Shown here piece after piece: positions 10,393 to 22,623 of a stretch of DNA of 64,000 nucleotides. Below the pieces are notes generated by a model that was not told where the DNA came from, did no database searches, and was given only the letters and a program-made list of their open reading frames with translations. The translations under genes were made by a program, and so were the position numbers. Source of the DNA: Adineta steineri (lineage: Eukaryota > Rotifera > Eurotatoria > Adinetida > Adinetidae); NCBI GenBank assembly GCA_905250115.1, contig CAJNOI010000203.1, forward strand, positions 84,474 to 148,473, in the 5' to 3' direction. Numbering within the stretch: the stretch's first letter is position 1; each line of letters begins with the position of its first letter.

Positions 10393-12065
10393 TTAACAAG
10401 CCAATAAAACACTAACATCGTTACTCCATTCATTTGTGACAATAATGTCGAGTTTACCGTCATTATTAACATCAATCACGACCAAATCTCGTGGGTTGTT
10501 GCCAGTTGCGTAAGTTGTTTGTGCAGTAAACGTACCATTGCCAGTGTTGAGGAGAACGCAGGCATTGTGACTCTTATAGTTCACGACAATAATGTCAGGT
10601 TTGCCATCGTTATTAACATCGACCACTACCACATTCAGCGGGTGGGTTCCAACTGAGTAAGTTGTTTGTGCAGTAAACATGCCATTACCTGTGTTGAGAA
10701 AAACACTGACGTTGCTATCATCAGAGTTTGTAACAATAATGTCTGGGTTGCTGTCGCTATNNNNNNNNNNNNNNNNNNNNNNNNNNNNNNNNNNNNNNNN
10801 NNNNNNNNNNNNNNNNNNNNNNNNNNNNNNNNNNNNNNNNNNNNNNNNNNNNNNNNNNNNGAATCCATAATTTGGAATCGTTCTGAAGACACATACGAGC
10901 AAGTTTTAGGTTGGCAACTAGCAAAATACTTTTCATAAATAAATTCAGCACCCCAATCTTCGATGAATAGTTCACTAGCAATTGTTGTAAGTTTTGTCGT
11001 ATTGATTGGTTTAAAGCGAGTTCGAGTAGAGAAAAGCGGTTTTATCGACTCACCCAATAACGTTTGAGTTATTATATTGAGACAATCTTGGTCATATATA
11101 CATTCTAATGTTGATTCAAGCATTGATTCAAGAGGTAAACAACCTATCATCATTCCTGGCACTGTCCAGTTGGATCCTGAGTTCAATTCAAGAGACATCG
11201 GTTCTACACAACCTGGCATTGTCGCACAATTACATGATGACAGATTATATTTTTGAGCTTGCATTAAGATCCATCCACTGGTTGCCTCATATGCAACTAC
11301 TGGATGCCAGTTTGTTGTAAGTGCTGAAATTAAACCATTTCCAGAATACATATTCCGAATCAATTGTAATGGATAAAGAAAATTTGAGTGCATCGTGTTG
11401 AAGCAAAAATTGTTGATAGTAGTATTTATTTTCTTTTCAAATAGATCGGGTTCAAGTATTTCAACAGTGGTTAAAGTCGAGTTCAGAAAGAGAGTAAGTT
11501 CATTATTGACAGCCATTCTAGCCATTCTACACATTGCTTGTATTGCCTGAAAATGAAATATTGCCATACCTTGAAATGTACGAAGGTTTCGTTTATCATG
11601 TCGTTGATCTTGATACGAATCATAAAGTAATGACATCCATTCATCATTTGGTTCAATAAAATGACTTTTGCATACTTCATGAAATTGTGGATTGAAATTA
11701 ATGAAAGTGTGATAAGGAATAGACAGGTTGGTGCAAAAACAATCAGCTGACTTTGGTAGTTTTGCATATACATCTAATGTTGGTTTGTCCACAGAGGTTG
11801 TGTCTGTTTGATAAGACAGCATAGTTATATAAATGACACTAGCAATTATTATGATTAATACGACGATGTATGCACGTGTCCATTTTCTTTGCGTATTTAA
11901 TTCTTCATCAGATGGATTAGGCTTATCAACATTCTCGAATATATTCAGTGTTATAATGTATTGATGAGATTTTGTCCACATATTATCGATATATGTTCGA
12001 ATAGGAAAACTACCTACAACCAAGTATATACTTATTATTGACATCATAAAATAAATTTTCAACAA
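10393..12065 (-). CDS. Two-TM ectodomain module joined to VCBS/FG-GAP repeats
   Basis: The upstream part (12065-10861) encodes an N-terminal NIFE motif, TM1 (IVVLIIIIASVIYITML), then a glycosylated ectodomain with the family cysteines: CFCTN, HEVCKSHF, CNCATMPGC, GCLPLESMLESTLE and CQPKTCSY. It ends at the 100-N gap. Past the gap, 10760-10393 encodes two and a half ~46-residue repeats with DVNNDGKPDIIV-type cores and FLNTGNGMF/LLNTGNGTF pairs, the signature of calcium-binding VCBS/FG-GAP blades, ending at a stop. The gap has arbitrary length, so TM2, the junction and more blades may be hidden, and fusion into one protein is inferred from strand, spacing and order. The first exon may also splice to the two-module gene upstream (a phase-1 intron 12386-12014 fits), making this a third module. 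Confidence 0.62.
10761..10860. other. Assembly gap (100 N)
   Basis: Exactly 100 undetermined bases, the conventional placeholder for an unsized scaffold gap. It interrupts the module/VCBS gene. Reading frames across it are meaningless. Confidence 0.98.
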
Positions 12066-12133
12066 GAGTTCTTTGAAAGTTCTGATATACAGTGAAAGCT
12101 GTAGATTAGAACTGTCATCGATTGCATATCGTC

Positions 12134-12151
12134 ATACCCACATCCTCACAT
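12134..12151. repeat. Telomere-like half repeat, copy 10
   Basis: A single C-rich arm, TACCCACATCCTCACATT, lies between the two tandem-module blocks. It may lie in an intron if the blocks are one gene. Confidence 0.45.
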
Positions 12152-12354
12152 TAATATTCGTAGATATAAACACTGAAAACTCGAAAAAAAATTCATTAGT
12201 TGTCGGTATGTTAATACTTTCCGATCGCCGCAGAAAAGATAGGTAGCAAAAAAGTTCGTTTTTATCCCTTATTAATGTTCAATATTTTGTGGATTTTTTA
12301 CAATCGAATCTGTAGATATAATCACAGTTCATCTATGTATTCATGCTTTCCAAA

Positions 12355-14937
12355 TCAAAAGATTTTTTCCAAAAAAACATTACTACCTCGTTGAGTATCT
12401 TCAGATGAGCTTGTTTGTTGTGTTTGTCGACAACATTTAAGAATAAAAGATATAATAAATGGTGATATAAACTGAAGAATCATAGATACACTAGAGGTCA
12501 GACCAATAACAGTTGTCATGAGTAAAACAAAAGTACGTCGTTGATTGATTGTGTACGAACATAAATGAGGTTGACATTGTTTAAAATATTCTATATATGA
12601 ACTTACGTTTTGCGACCAAGATTCGACAAACAAATGCTTTGAAAGAAAATCAATGGTGGCATTATTTGGAAAGCGACTTGTTTGAGATAATGCTATAAAC
12701 TTATGTGAATCAAATTGATCATAAATTACAGCACCAATCATATTAACGCATGATTGATTATACAAACATTGGAGTTGTGTTAATAGTAAGGAATTAACAT
12801 AGAATACAGATGTGTAAAAGCCAGGTATATAAACATATATGGTATTTCCGTGCGTATCCTTGATATCTAAATTGGTTTGTAATTCACAAACGGGATCAAA
12901 AATAAGGGAACATGTAATATCGTTACCATCATCCCAGTCTTTAGGAGGATCCATGTAAACTAACACATGTCCTGTATCATTTCCCATCGACATAGCATAA
13001 TTTGTATTGACGCCATAAATAAATTGGTTAACTTTCATTGTTTGACGTGTGAATTCCAATAAATAAGAAAAACGATTAGGTGTAACACGTTGAAAATAGT
13101 CGCCTTCAGAATTCATTTGAGATATGAAGAGATCTTCGGTGATTAGATTTGGAGTAACTAATTGTTTTGCATAGAATATATTAAGAGCATTTTTTATTGT
13201 TATGTTGGCTAATTTACAAAATGATTGAATGAGTTTGAAAAGATGTCCATTTTGCCGAAAATTGTAGGCAGGATATACTTCTGAAGGTGGCATTAGATAA
13301 AACCATAAATCCGATACGAAGTTGCTGTCACATATTTCGTGATAGGTAGGAATTAATTTAATTGAATAATTATACAATGAAGAAAGTTTAGAACATGGAC
13401 ATTGAAGAGATAATAAACTAGTTTGTTGTTGAAGATGTAAGACTTCATCGACCGTAGGTTCAATTAACTCTTTGGGAATTGTTTGTTTTATTGCTGCTGT
13501 GTATATTGTTATAATGATTAAAAAAATTGACAAGAAAGTAATGTAAAATCGAGTTGACCATCGTTGCTGATAAATATCCGAAAGTTCAACACGTGTTGAT
13601 GAACGGAAAAGATTCATTTCAATAAGAGCAGGAATAAGTTGTCGAAGCCAAGTAATAATTAATTGTTTCAATCTTCTCAAAGAATAATCTCTACGAGATG
13701 TTTCTGCATTATGTTGAATTATTAATCTTACAATACTTGGAATTATAAGACTTAGAATAGTAGAAAGAGCACCGTATACACTAATAATTGCAGTTATAAT
13801 ATAATTAATGTTGAAACGTTTGTTGATTGTATAGAAACACAATTTTGGTGCACAATGATTAAAATATAATGTATAATTTATATTGTCAATCCATTTTTCA
13901 ATAAAACCTGATTTAACAATAGTTGACAAATTAGTATTCACATCAAATATACTTTCTTTGTTTGCATCTAAGCATGTAAAATTTGATGATATATTATTAA
14001 AATATCGTAACAATGAATTAATCATTGTTTGATTATAAAAAGTTTTTAATGTTGATGAAAGAAGTGAATCAATTGGTCGACATCCAGTATACCATCCATC
14101 GATAATATATAAATAAGCAAACGAATTATCACTATTAAAAAGACTACCACCAAAGAATCCTGCGCGTGAATAACACGTAAAAAATTCCTTGCAAGTACAA
14201 AAATTACCGTCAGTTTGGTGAAAAACATTTTCATGATTAATCTTCCAAACAGGTCCGTATCCGTAATCATGATATTGAAACATAAATTGGAAAATATTTG
14301 GGGTTGACGATAAGAGAGCATTGCCTGCAATCATCTCACGAATGAACATTAGTTTATAATGCAATGCATCAGGTGCATTTGTTTTGAATGTGCCAATACG
14401 AGCTTCAGTTTCTGCTACAAGGAAATCTTTACTCATTAGTTTGTCACTAATAATTTCCGTATGAAAAAACAAATCAAGACCATCTTTAGTTTCTTGAATG
14501 CTTAATTGACAAAGTATAGCCAGTAGCTGAAATTGTTGCACAGCGGTTGAACGAAAATCAGCATAAAAATAGAAAGAATGTTCAGTTGAATGGAATAGAT
14601 AATCAATCCAACGTTGCGTAACAAAATCACTCGAACAAACTTGATGATAAATCGGTTGAAGACTAATGAATTCTTTATGAGGAACGGATGTTTCTGAACA
14701 GTCACATTCTATTGAATGTTTAGATGCTAATTCCGCATAGAAATCAATAGTTGGATTTTGGATTGTAATGTGTACCTCTTCAGCATATAATGATGCATAA
14801 ATAGTCACGATCAGTAAACTTGTGGCAAAAGTCGAAATAAAAAACCAAGTACATAAACGTTGAATTCGAATACTAATGTTATCGGTCGCATCTGTCTCAA
14901 ATAGATTGATTTCTGATATAAATTGAAAAAGACGCAT
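12355..14937 (-). CDS. Tandem protein with two two-TM Cys-rich modules
   Basis: A single 860-codon frame from ATG 14937 encodes two copies of the same module in series. Each has a short cytoplasmic segment with NLFE/NLFR, TM1, a ~330-residue ectodomain and TM2. Landmarks of module 1 are CDCSET, HQVCSSDF, FCTCKEFFTC, GCRPIDSLLSSTLK and CAPKLCFY. Those of module 2 are CPCSKL, HEICDSNF, CSLIFDPVC, LYNQSCVN and CQPHLCSY. Many N-x-S/T sites lie between the TMs, fixing the ectodomain outside. TM2 has small-x-Ser residues (GALS, SSVS) as in DEG/ENaC pores, but the family's other motifs are absent, so the channel idea is inference. A donor in codon ~850 (GAG|GTAGTA) could splice to the next block downstream. 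Confidence 0.8.
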   Translation of the reverse strand: MRLFQFISEINLFETDATDNISIRIQRLCTWFFISTFATSLLIVTIYASLYAEEVHITIQNPTIDFYAELASKHSIECDCSETSVPHKEFISLQPIYHQVCSSDFVTQRWIDYLFHSTEHSFYFYADFRSTAVQQFQLLAILCQLSIQETKDGLDLFFHTEIISDKLMSKDFLVAETEARIGTFKTNAPDALHYKLMFIREMIAGNALLSSTPNIFQFMFQYHDYGYGPVWKINHENVFHQTDGNFCTCKEFFTCYSRAGFFGGSLFNSDNSFAYLYIIDGWYTGCRPIDSLLSSTLKTFYNQTMINSLLRYFNNISSNFTCLDANKESIFDVNTNLSTIVKSGFIEKWIDNINYTLYFNHCAPKLCFYTINKRFNINYIITAIISVYGALSTILSLIIPSIVRLIIQHNAETSRRDYSLRRLKQLIITWLRQLIPALIEMNLFRSSTRVELSDIYQQRWSTRFYITFLSIFLIIITIYTAAIKQTIPKELIEPTVDEVLHLQQQTSLLSLQCPCSKLSSLYNYSIKLIPTYHEICDSNFVSDLWFYLMPPSEVYPAYNFRQNGHLFKLIQSFCKLANITIKNALNIFYAKQLVTPNLITEDLFISQMNSEGDYFQRVTPNRFSYLLEFTRQTMKVNQFIYGVNTNYAMSMGNDTGHVLVYMDPPKDWDDGNDITCSLIFDPVCELQTNLDIKDTHGNTIYVYIPGFYTSVFYVNSLLLTQLQCLYNQSCVNMIGAVIYDQFDSHKFIALSQTSRFPNNATIDFLSKHLFVESWSQNVSSYIEYFKQCQPHLCSYTINQRRTFVLLMTTVIGLTSSVSMILQFISPFIISFILKCCRQTQQTSSSEDTQRGSNVFLEKIF

Positions 14938-17900
14938 CTTCTAAACTGATTATCGAAGATGTGATAGGTAACGGATGATATGATGAAGTTATTCAATTAG
15001 CAATCTAAAACAGTTATATATCTATTATGTGTGTGTTGGTATAGTTTCATATACAAATTAAATTTACTGCTTTCATAATAGTTAAGTACAACGTTTGTTT
15101 GTTGTTCATTTTAGTTAGAGGTAATTTTCTAGAAAAATCAGATAGCTTTTGTTTCAGTCTTTTATAGCACCTATCGGGATATAAACTAAATACCAAGAAA
15201 TCAGAAATTAGCTAAATATTAAATAATGCTAGCTACCGATTTCCATTCAATACTTCTCTTAAAACTATAGAAAGTATTTATAGACTGGGATATCAACATC
15301 ATATTACTTGAAATAATTTTGATTTGGCCAATAGTTAATTAATCAATCAGTAGAAAACTAACATCTATTAAATCAGTAAACAGTAGACTAACTAAAATAT
15401 AAAGGACAAAATGCTTAGAATCCTTTGACTCTCAGCATATTTTACGAAAATCGTATTTCTATGTTGAAAAAAAAATACTGATGGTTCTCCTCTATATTAT
15501 AGTCAAATGAAGTAGTCAAAACTGCATCGAGAAGTGCATTGCCACCTGAACACAATACCATGTATCGTATCGAAGATTATCAAAACAATAGGCCTTGCAT
15601 TTGCGTTGAGACTTTTTCAAATGCTAGATAGCAGCAAATAGAAAAATGATTGTACGAGAAATACGCTACAATGATAGAAAATATACATGGATAAAAAAAC
15701 AAGTAGCGAAGAGCAGAAGAAGGAGAGATATTTTCTAGTGTAACACTACTTAACAAACGATAAAAAGCTTATGTAAAGGATTAAAAAAAATACTATTTTT
15801 TTGTTAGGCTTATGTTTCACCTCCTATTGACTAACTATTATCTACAGTAAATGATGAAAAAACTCGGTTTTCTTTTTTTTCTTAAGTTGATAAAGAAACG
15901 GTAAATTGCACCTTCTGTTCCATGATTAAGTAGAAAAGCATATCTATCTACTTGTTCATGAAAACATGTTTCCTCTTTTATGATTTTTAGCTGTTTTCTC
16001 TTTTAAAAATTATGTATTCTAGCATATGATTTTTTATGTTAATAGATTTTGTTGTTAATAATAAATAATGATCATTTTCTTTTAGGGTGTGGGTGTGGGT
16101 GTGATTGAAATAAAATACACACACTCACACCCTATAGTGAGTATCAGAATCATTCATTCATTATTATCTTTATTTTAAATGAAACAAATACATAAAAATA
16201 AAGTGAAAGATATCATTTGAGAATTCATTTCTTGATACTTAATAATTTAAATAATGTCAAATATAGTTGATGATACTATTAAATATAATTACAAAACTAT
16301 GAAACAAATAAAAATAAGAAGAATTTTATTTCATTTCTAATGATGAAAATTACTGAGAAACTCATCTTCTCATTTTTATTATTCATAAATTACTAATTGT
16401 TACTGACATTTATCTTCAGTTAAATGGAATAAAAACAAGTTGTTTCTTTTTTAGTTACATTCTTCAATCATTAACTATGAGAATCGACTTGAAGAGTAGA
16501 AAACTCTTCTACGTTTTACTGAAAACTGGATAATAGAAGGACAAAAAGTTTAGTTTTTACTCTATTCGCCTGCATAATGACGTGAATAGATTTTTTTTGA
16601 AATATTTGCAGCAAATACAACATTTAAATGTATCAATAAAGAAAAACAATGAATCCGTTTCCTTTTTCAAAGCCGATATGAAATGTCAGGGATTATTCAC
16701 AGTAAATATAAAAAAATGTTTATGATATTAAACTTTTGTAGGAAGGATGTAAAAACAATGTGTTTCAAACAAAACCTAATGTTATTCTTGTAAAGAATAC
16801 ATCGAAAATCATTCCTTTACGAAGGAAATACAACGCTTCCTCAAGAATAAAAAAATCAACATTATCTGTTATCTGAAATGTATTGCACAAATGATTTTAT
16901 TCTTATTTTACACATTAGAAAAATGATAAGAAAAGTGAGGTTGTTGATCTTCAGAATGAATCTTCAACAATATGAATATTATCGAAACACATCAAATCTA
17001 TGAGAAATAAATGTATAAAGAAAATAATTAGAATTCAACAAAATCAACTGAAGTCATAATTTTATTATCTTTTGAAATTGTGCAACATGACGAATATTTA
17101 TGATCAAACTAAGATATAAATAATTTCTTTTCTACATTTTAGAATTAGGAAATACTGTAGGGAAGAAAAATAAAATAATGAGTTAGACGTGATTGAAATG
17201 GACAAGAGAACAAAGAAGAAGACATTATACTAAGAATGATATTGTGAGTAAATAATTGTAAAATGTTGAATACTTTCTTGACAACAACGATATTTTCTAC
17301 TATTCGATCAGAATTCAACTGACAAAGTTAAAACTTTTTATTATAGTGAAGAATTAAACTATTGAAGAAGAGTTAATTTATCCTATCAGATTCAAATAAA
17401 GATTTAGAGATTTATTTTATTAAAAAAGAAAACTTTGCAAAATCTAAAATAGAATTGAATATTATGCAAATTTACTCGTTCTCTTAATTATCCGAATTTC
17501 TGTTTATTCGACTCAAAGATTCAATATATTTTATCAAATAAAAAATTTGTAATAAAAAGAGAGTGTGAGTAGAATAGTGTATAACAATACTCTAAAATCC
17601 ATGCAGGCTAGATAAAAACCTGAATGTCGAATTAAAAAAATTTCTTTTCCATTATGTATTGGTAAAAGTATTATCATAATTTATTCTTATGACATTCAGT
17701 TTTTCCACATTTTACTAACTTACTAATATACTGTTAAATTATCTGGAGGATAGGCGAGTGTTGAGGATGTATGAGAAGAATGGATATTGAACACAAATTA
17801 GGATATGTATTGAATATATATTTTAAAGTCATATATCGATATTCTTATTCTTGAATTAAATGAACGATTAAAGACAACACATACACCGACAATAAAAAAA

Positions 17901-18091
17901 TACGTTCTAAACATATATAGTGTTTGTCTTTATTGTACTAAGATTTTGAATGTATTTGATGCATTTGAAAATATTCTTTTGCTTTAAAATAGATACATAT
18001 ACGAAATTTAAGGTAAATAATAATTGATGGATATTTTCATACTGAAATGAAAAACCTATAAATTATTTGTACACATTCACTACTGTCTATA
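14938..18091. other. 3.1-kb AT-rich spacer
   Basis: I see no gene, RNA gene or transposon body on either strand. It contains one good telomere-like repeat at 16085 and many A/T runs. Promoters for the minus-strand gene ending upstream must lie near 14940-15200, but no clear element stands out. Confidence 0.55.
16085..16133. repeat. Telomere-like inverted repeat, copy 11
   Basis: One of the cleanest copies. The left arm GGGTGTGGGTGTGGGTGTG and right arm CACACACTCACACCCT close on a ~14-nt loop. Confidence 0.75.
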
Positions 18092-19084
18092 TTAAACTTG
18101 ATGTTCATCATTATGTCGACGAGATACAGTATGATGCTGTGTCATTGTTCGTAAAACGATTATTCCTGTAGGTCTAATACGATTTTCAGTAATATGACCA
18201 GCCCATGGTATATGTAATTTTAATCTTCTTAAATGTTGTCGTACTACTGGTAAACCAACAAGTGAAATAAGTGGTGAAGCAAGTGGACATATATAAAGAC
18301 AATAATTGATTAATAACATTGTTACATCTTGAAGAAAGAATGGATTATAGAATAAACGAATGAGTGATATAATACAAAATGGTATCCAAATAATAAAATA
18401 TAAAACTGAAATTGATACAAGTTGAATATACATTAAACGATTTTTTCGCCATGTATTTGCTATTTTCATTGCTTGTTTTCTATATATTACACGAAATAAA
18501 AGAATTATATTTATTAAAACCATGCACACTACAGGAGAAAATATATTTGTAATATAATCTATAGTACTTATTATTGTTTGAAATTGATAACAAGCACCTC
18601 CACAAACATATGATTCGTAATCATATTCAGCTTCACATGGATAAAAATTGACTAATAAATTGTAAAACATTAATGGGTAAATAAAACAAAAAACAATTGG
18701 AGGATAATGAATAATAAATCGCCATTTACGTATGAATCTCTCATGAAATATAAGAAAATATCTTTCAATAGATCCAAAAGTAATTAGTAATAATCCAATA
18801 TCATATAAACTATAATTATAACCTACCCAAAATGAACAAAATTGGTCATTTTCAGGTTGAATATGACCATAATAAGAATAAACTAAAGTAATAGGTAATT
18901 CTGTAGTTATAAGAATAAAATTACAGAAGAGAAGAGCAAGAATAACATGATTTTGAAGAATTTTATAATTAATTTGTCGACTTTTGAATAGAAAAAAGAA
19001 GACAATAAGAAAACAAATAATTGATAAAATTAAACAAATAAATAAAAATATAAATCGCATGAGACGATATATATATGCATCCAT
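18092..19084 (-). CDS. Orphan 7TM receptor (rhodopsin-like, ERY type)
   Basis: The intronless 330-residue frame has seven hydrophobic helices. The TM3 end reads SIERYFLIFH, an E-R-Y version of the class A D-R-Y motif. The second extracellular loop carries CEAEYDYESYVCGGACYQ, and the same C...CGG.CYQ pattern appears in the receptor at 46.5 kb, so the two belong to one family. The N terminus is very short and the basic C-terminal tail ends in RRHNDEHQV. Family knowledge points to G-protein coupling at the plasma membrane, with the ligand unknown. The start at 19084 is the only ATG ahead of TM1. The stretch 19085-20449 upstream shows nothing but AT-rich DNA. Confidence 0.85.
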   Translation of the reverse strand: MDAYIYRLMRFIFLFICLILSIICFLIVFFFLFKSRQINYKILQNHVILALLFCNFILITTELPITLVYSYYGHIQPENDQFCSFWVGYNYSLYDIGLLLITFGSIERYFLIFHERFIRKWRFIIHYPPIVFCFIYPLMFYNLLVNFYPCEAEYDYESYVCGGACYQFQTIISTIDYITNIFSPVVCMVLINIILLFRVIYRKQAMKIANTWRKNRLMYIQLVSISVLYFIIWIPFCIISLIRLFYNPFFLQDVTMLLINYCLYICPLASPLISLVGLPVVRQHLRRLKLHIPWAGHITENRIRPTGIIVLRTMTQHHTVSRRHNDEHQV

Positions 19085-20449
19085 TATATTGTATAATATT
19101 TAATCAAATGAACTTTTATATTTATATAATCTAGCTCAAAAAAGTTTACAAACGTCGTCTATGATTGAAATCCAGGTGTGAGAGAGAACACATTTAAGCT
19201 TTATAAGCAGCTTATGTGTTCATTATTTTCTATAGATTAGCTGTGGGCGTCATTAATTCAAAATTGAATATAAAGTAGATCAATTGAATGTTGGTGATCT
19301 ATAGAAGAGCGGTAGATAATTAAATACACGCTTATAATATGATTATAAAAATACTTTTTTAAAGAAGATTATGCATTATTGCGTTTTTAATTATAGTTTC
19401 TAATGTCAGTTTATTCCTGTTTTCTATCATTTTACTAGAAAATAAGTAGACTAATTTTTATACTCTATTATTTGATCGAAGTAGAAAGGTAATGGCTAAA
19501 ATAGTTGAAAATGATATCAGTGAAATAATCACAGTGATTAAGTGATATGACAGATCGAACTCCATAAGATTAACCATTGGATCTTCTTAGAAAGAAAAAC
19601 ATCAAAGAATTGTATCATATCAATGTTTTGATTACTTTATTCAATTAAAAACTAAACAAAAGCAATTAATCATCCATCAGAATCCTAATCATAATATGAT
19701 TGAAAAATAAAATCTTTCATTTTTCGTCTTCAAATGATCTTGTACTTAAGTATTATATCAACACGTTATTTGACGAGCTCTTTGTAGGAGTCAACCATTC
19801 TTTTATATTCTACGTTGGCTTTATGAAAAAATAACATTATTTTCATAAAATATCCTTCTCCTAACTAAAAAAAGAATCGAATGGAAAAGTTTCGAAAATA
19901 TAAAGATAGATTTGTATTCTTCAGCCTCGAAAATCTTTAGTGAACTTTTGATCAGTAACGTGCGATAAACCAATAGACATATGCATTTCAACTTTTTTCA
20001 CATTAGTCTTCCTTCAATCGAGGGAATAAACTGTAAAAAGATTAATACCGAAAAAAACATGTTTTATTTGGTAATCATTTATTTACCATTTATTATTAAA
20101 TGCGTTTATTGGAAATTAATAAGTATTCATTTTCTTTTCCTGTTCTGTCATGATTTATGAATAAAAATGCAAATGAAAGTATATCACTTATTACGCCTCA
20201 TCAATCATCACTGCTTGTAACTTAATTCCTGCGCAAATCGATTCAATCGAAAAAGAAATAATATTAAAATGAGCTATTTATATCAGTTCCTTTTTTTTTA
20301 TTAATAAATAAAAAATATTGGAAGTACGTCATTGAAATTACGGTTTTTTACTTTAAGTACTTCATAAATATAGCTACTCAAATTATATATAATTAGGCAA
20401 ATCTTTCATCATAGTTTCATATTCACATTAATTTTTCAAAGAGAAAAGA

Positions 20450-21025
20450 ATGTCTTTAATAACATTCATTCTTGCATCAACTATACTCACTTCATACAAA
20501 CTAACAGCTGCATCAGAAGTTTTACAAGGAACAATATGTGGTTTAAGAACAGGTTTAGGCACAAATTGTAATGGTCAAAATCCACTAGAAGGATGTCCAG
20601 GTGGTTTTATTAGACAGAATTGGCCATTTGGGAAAACAGGTACTGGTTTTTTACAATTTTGTGCTACTTCAGACGGTAATAATGTACAACCAGGTAAACC
20701 GGGAACTGTATGTGGACTTGTAACGGGATTTCTTGGCAATTTATGTGGCGGAATCAATCCTTTTTTGGGTTGTCCTGCTGGATATGAAAGGTATTTATGG
20801 TTTACAAGTTGGGGCTCAGGATTAGCAGCTTGGTGCTCAAAAGTTGATTCAACAATTGCTGATCTACCAGGAACAGTTTGTGGAATGCAAACAAATTTTG
20901 ATCAAACCGGTGTTTCTTGTGGTGGTTATTCACCAGGACGTGGATCATGTCCACCCGGTTATGGTGTAAATCATTGGGTAGTTGATTTTGGCAATAAGTT
21001 CTGGTCATGGTGTTATAAACAATAA
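20450..21025 (+). CDS. Secreted protein with three four-Cys repeats
   Basis: The 191-residue intronless frame starts with a signal peptide (residues 1-20). Three repeats follow at about 27-71, 85-129 and 141-188, each built as GT-[IV]-CG-x(2)-T ... C-[NG]-G-x-[NS]-P ... CP-x-G-[FY] ... W ... [FW]C. Each repeat has four cysteines (30/40/49/71, 88/99/108/129, 144/157/167/188), giving an even count suited to disulfides, and nothing else. I do not recognise a named domain. Secretion, compactness and internal duplication suggest an extracellular structural, lectin-like or defence role, but none is shown. A TATATAA-type sequence lies about 65 bp upstream of the ATG. The gene stands alone between two spacers. 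Confidence 0.75.
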   Translation: MSLITFILASTILTSYKLTAASEVLQGTICGLRTGLGTNCNGQNPLEGCPGGFIRQNWPFGKTGTGFLQFCATSDGNNVQPGKPGTVCGLVTGFLGNLCGGINPFLGCPAGYERYLWFTSWGSGLAAWCSKVDSTIADLPGTVCGMQTNFDQTGVSCGGYSPGRGSCPPGYGVNHWVVDFGNKFWSWCYKQ

Positions 21026-22623
21026 GCAGGAAAACAAGGATACGTTTTTAATCTTTAAAATAATAAACTCTTTATATATTTATATTCAAATTCTTCTATT
21101 TCTACCGCTTATATTACTCATATTTTTTTGTTTTCATTATTATAACTTGATTTTATCCATAAAAAATAAATTATATTCAATTGATATTGTTGAAAAGTTT
21201 TGAATAAAACGAAAAAATAATAGAACTCATGATATACTAAAATTTAGTTTGAATGTTTCTAGCCGAGATGTAAAGTCCAAAATAGGTTTTTTAGTAAGCT
21301 ATTTATTCTCATTCAAAAATGAAATAAATGACATTATACTCTTTTTCTAGAACTGACACTAGTTTTATATAGAATATAGTATCAATCATTGTCTCGTAAC
21401 CAATGTTTGGTACCTTTATCGATTATATTGAAATTTAGTGAAGTCGCTGAATGTGAGGTAATGAAGTTCAGTCAAACTAAGAACGTTTGCAAAGTTAATT
21501 AATCTATTATTTTGTTAATTAAGTTGTATGGTAATTAAAATCAAAAGCATCTTATCTGCTTAATTTTGAAAGATTATGGTGCTCTTATTCAGATATGAAG
21601 CACATTTGTAATTAAATATTTTTAAATCGGATGCTTCTTATATGTACATTTAGGTGGAAATCTTTGATATAGACAGAAGTCTACTTCTTGAAAACACATA
21701 TCGAGAAGGATGAGTAAGATCTATATGCTCAAGATGCACCAGAAATGTTTTATAAATTTCAAAAGATATTAGAGAGTGTCGGTGACCACGAAAGATGAAT
21801 ATAATACTTATATCCCAGATAGGCAACTTTTTTCATTAAAACGTTATGATCAACATATATCGTAGTTATCAGAAAGTGTCTCCATCTATTATGACTATCT
21901 TCCCTTTTCGTTATTTCTTCTGTATTGTGTCTCTTATCTTTCGTAAGATTGGAAGACACATATATGTATAACATGGATTATTTATTGTTATTCTATTTTT
22001 GTTTTCACTTTTATTCGAGTAAAAAGGAGAAGTCCATTTTTGACTGAAAAGGATAGGAATATTTGAGAAAAAAGAATAATAATCGATAGTATGTCTACAA
22101 AAGTCTTTATTACTAGATATAGTTGTCTTTATGGTATCGATCTATTCCCTACATTTTTGTTTTTGTTTCCTTGAGAGGAGTGCGTAGGAGATCTACAAAT
22201 ATGTGAGGTACACTGGCCAATAAAATGATTCGACCAAATACTTAACCCCTCATATTGTGTACTACGGAAAATAAATCAGTTGATATGGTACGAGATTCTG
22301 TGCACGGTTATACGAGATAAAGAATAGCATTTGCGATTCTAATCTTTTTTCTTGTTCTATCTGTGATGAAAAGAAAAATTAGCAACTGTGAATAAGACAT
22401 GACTTTTCGTATTTTTTTTTTGCGTCTATTTTATTCTTCTACAATTCACACCAATCTGTGTTTTAGTTCGAAAGACTGATACTCAAATCTTTCTTTTTTC
22501 TTCTTATCATATAAATAAATACGTGAAGGTTTTGTTTTAGAAAAGAATATTTTTCTCTTACGATATATATTACAATTCGTTGTGGTGTCCTTCAAGAAAG
22601 ACAGAAATTGTAAAGCTGTTCGT
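21026..22623. other. AT-rich spacer
   Basis: No gene is supported. A 71-codon open frame at 21759-21974 (minus) has no family signal. The final ~200 bp presumably hold the promoter of the dehydrogenase gene. Confidence 0.5.

Noticed and set aside
10635..12065. Continuous frame across the 100-N gap
   Set aside because: The gap length is arbitrary; left of it the true frame is the VCBS-repeat frame, not this one.
17561..17595. Possible further telomere-like repeat (GAGTGTGAGT with ACTCTA)
   Set aside because: The arms are too short and lack the G-runs of the other copies.
22582..22623. Upstream extension of the dehydrogenase from a GTG codon
   Set aside because: A GTG start is not expected in an animal nuclear gene, and the added residues have no family counterpart.
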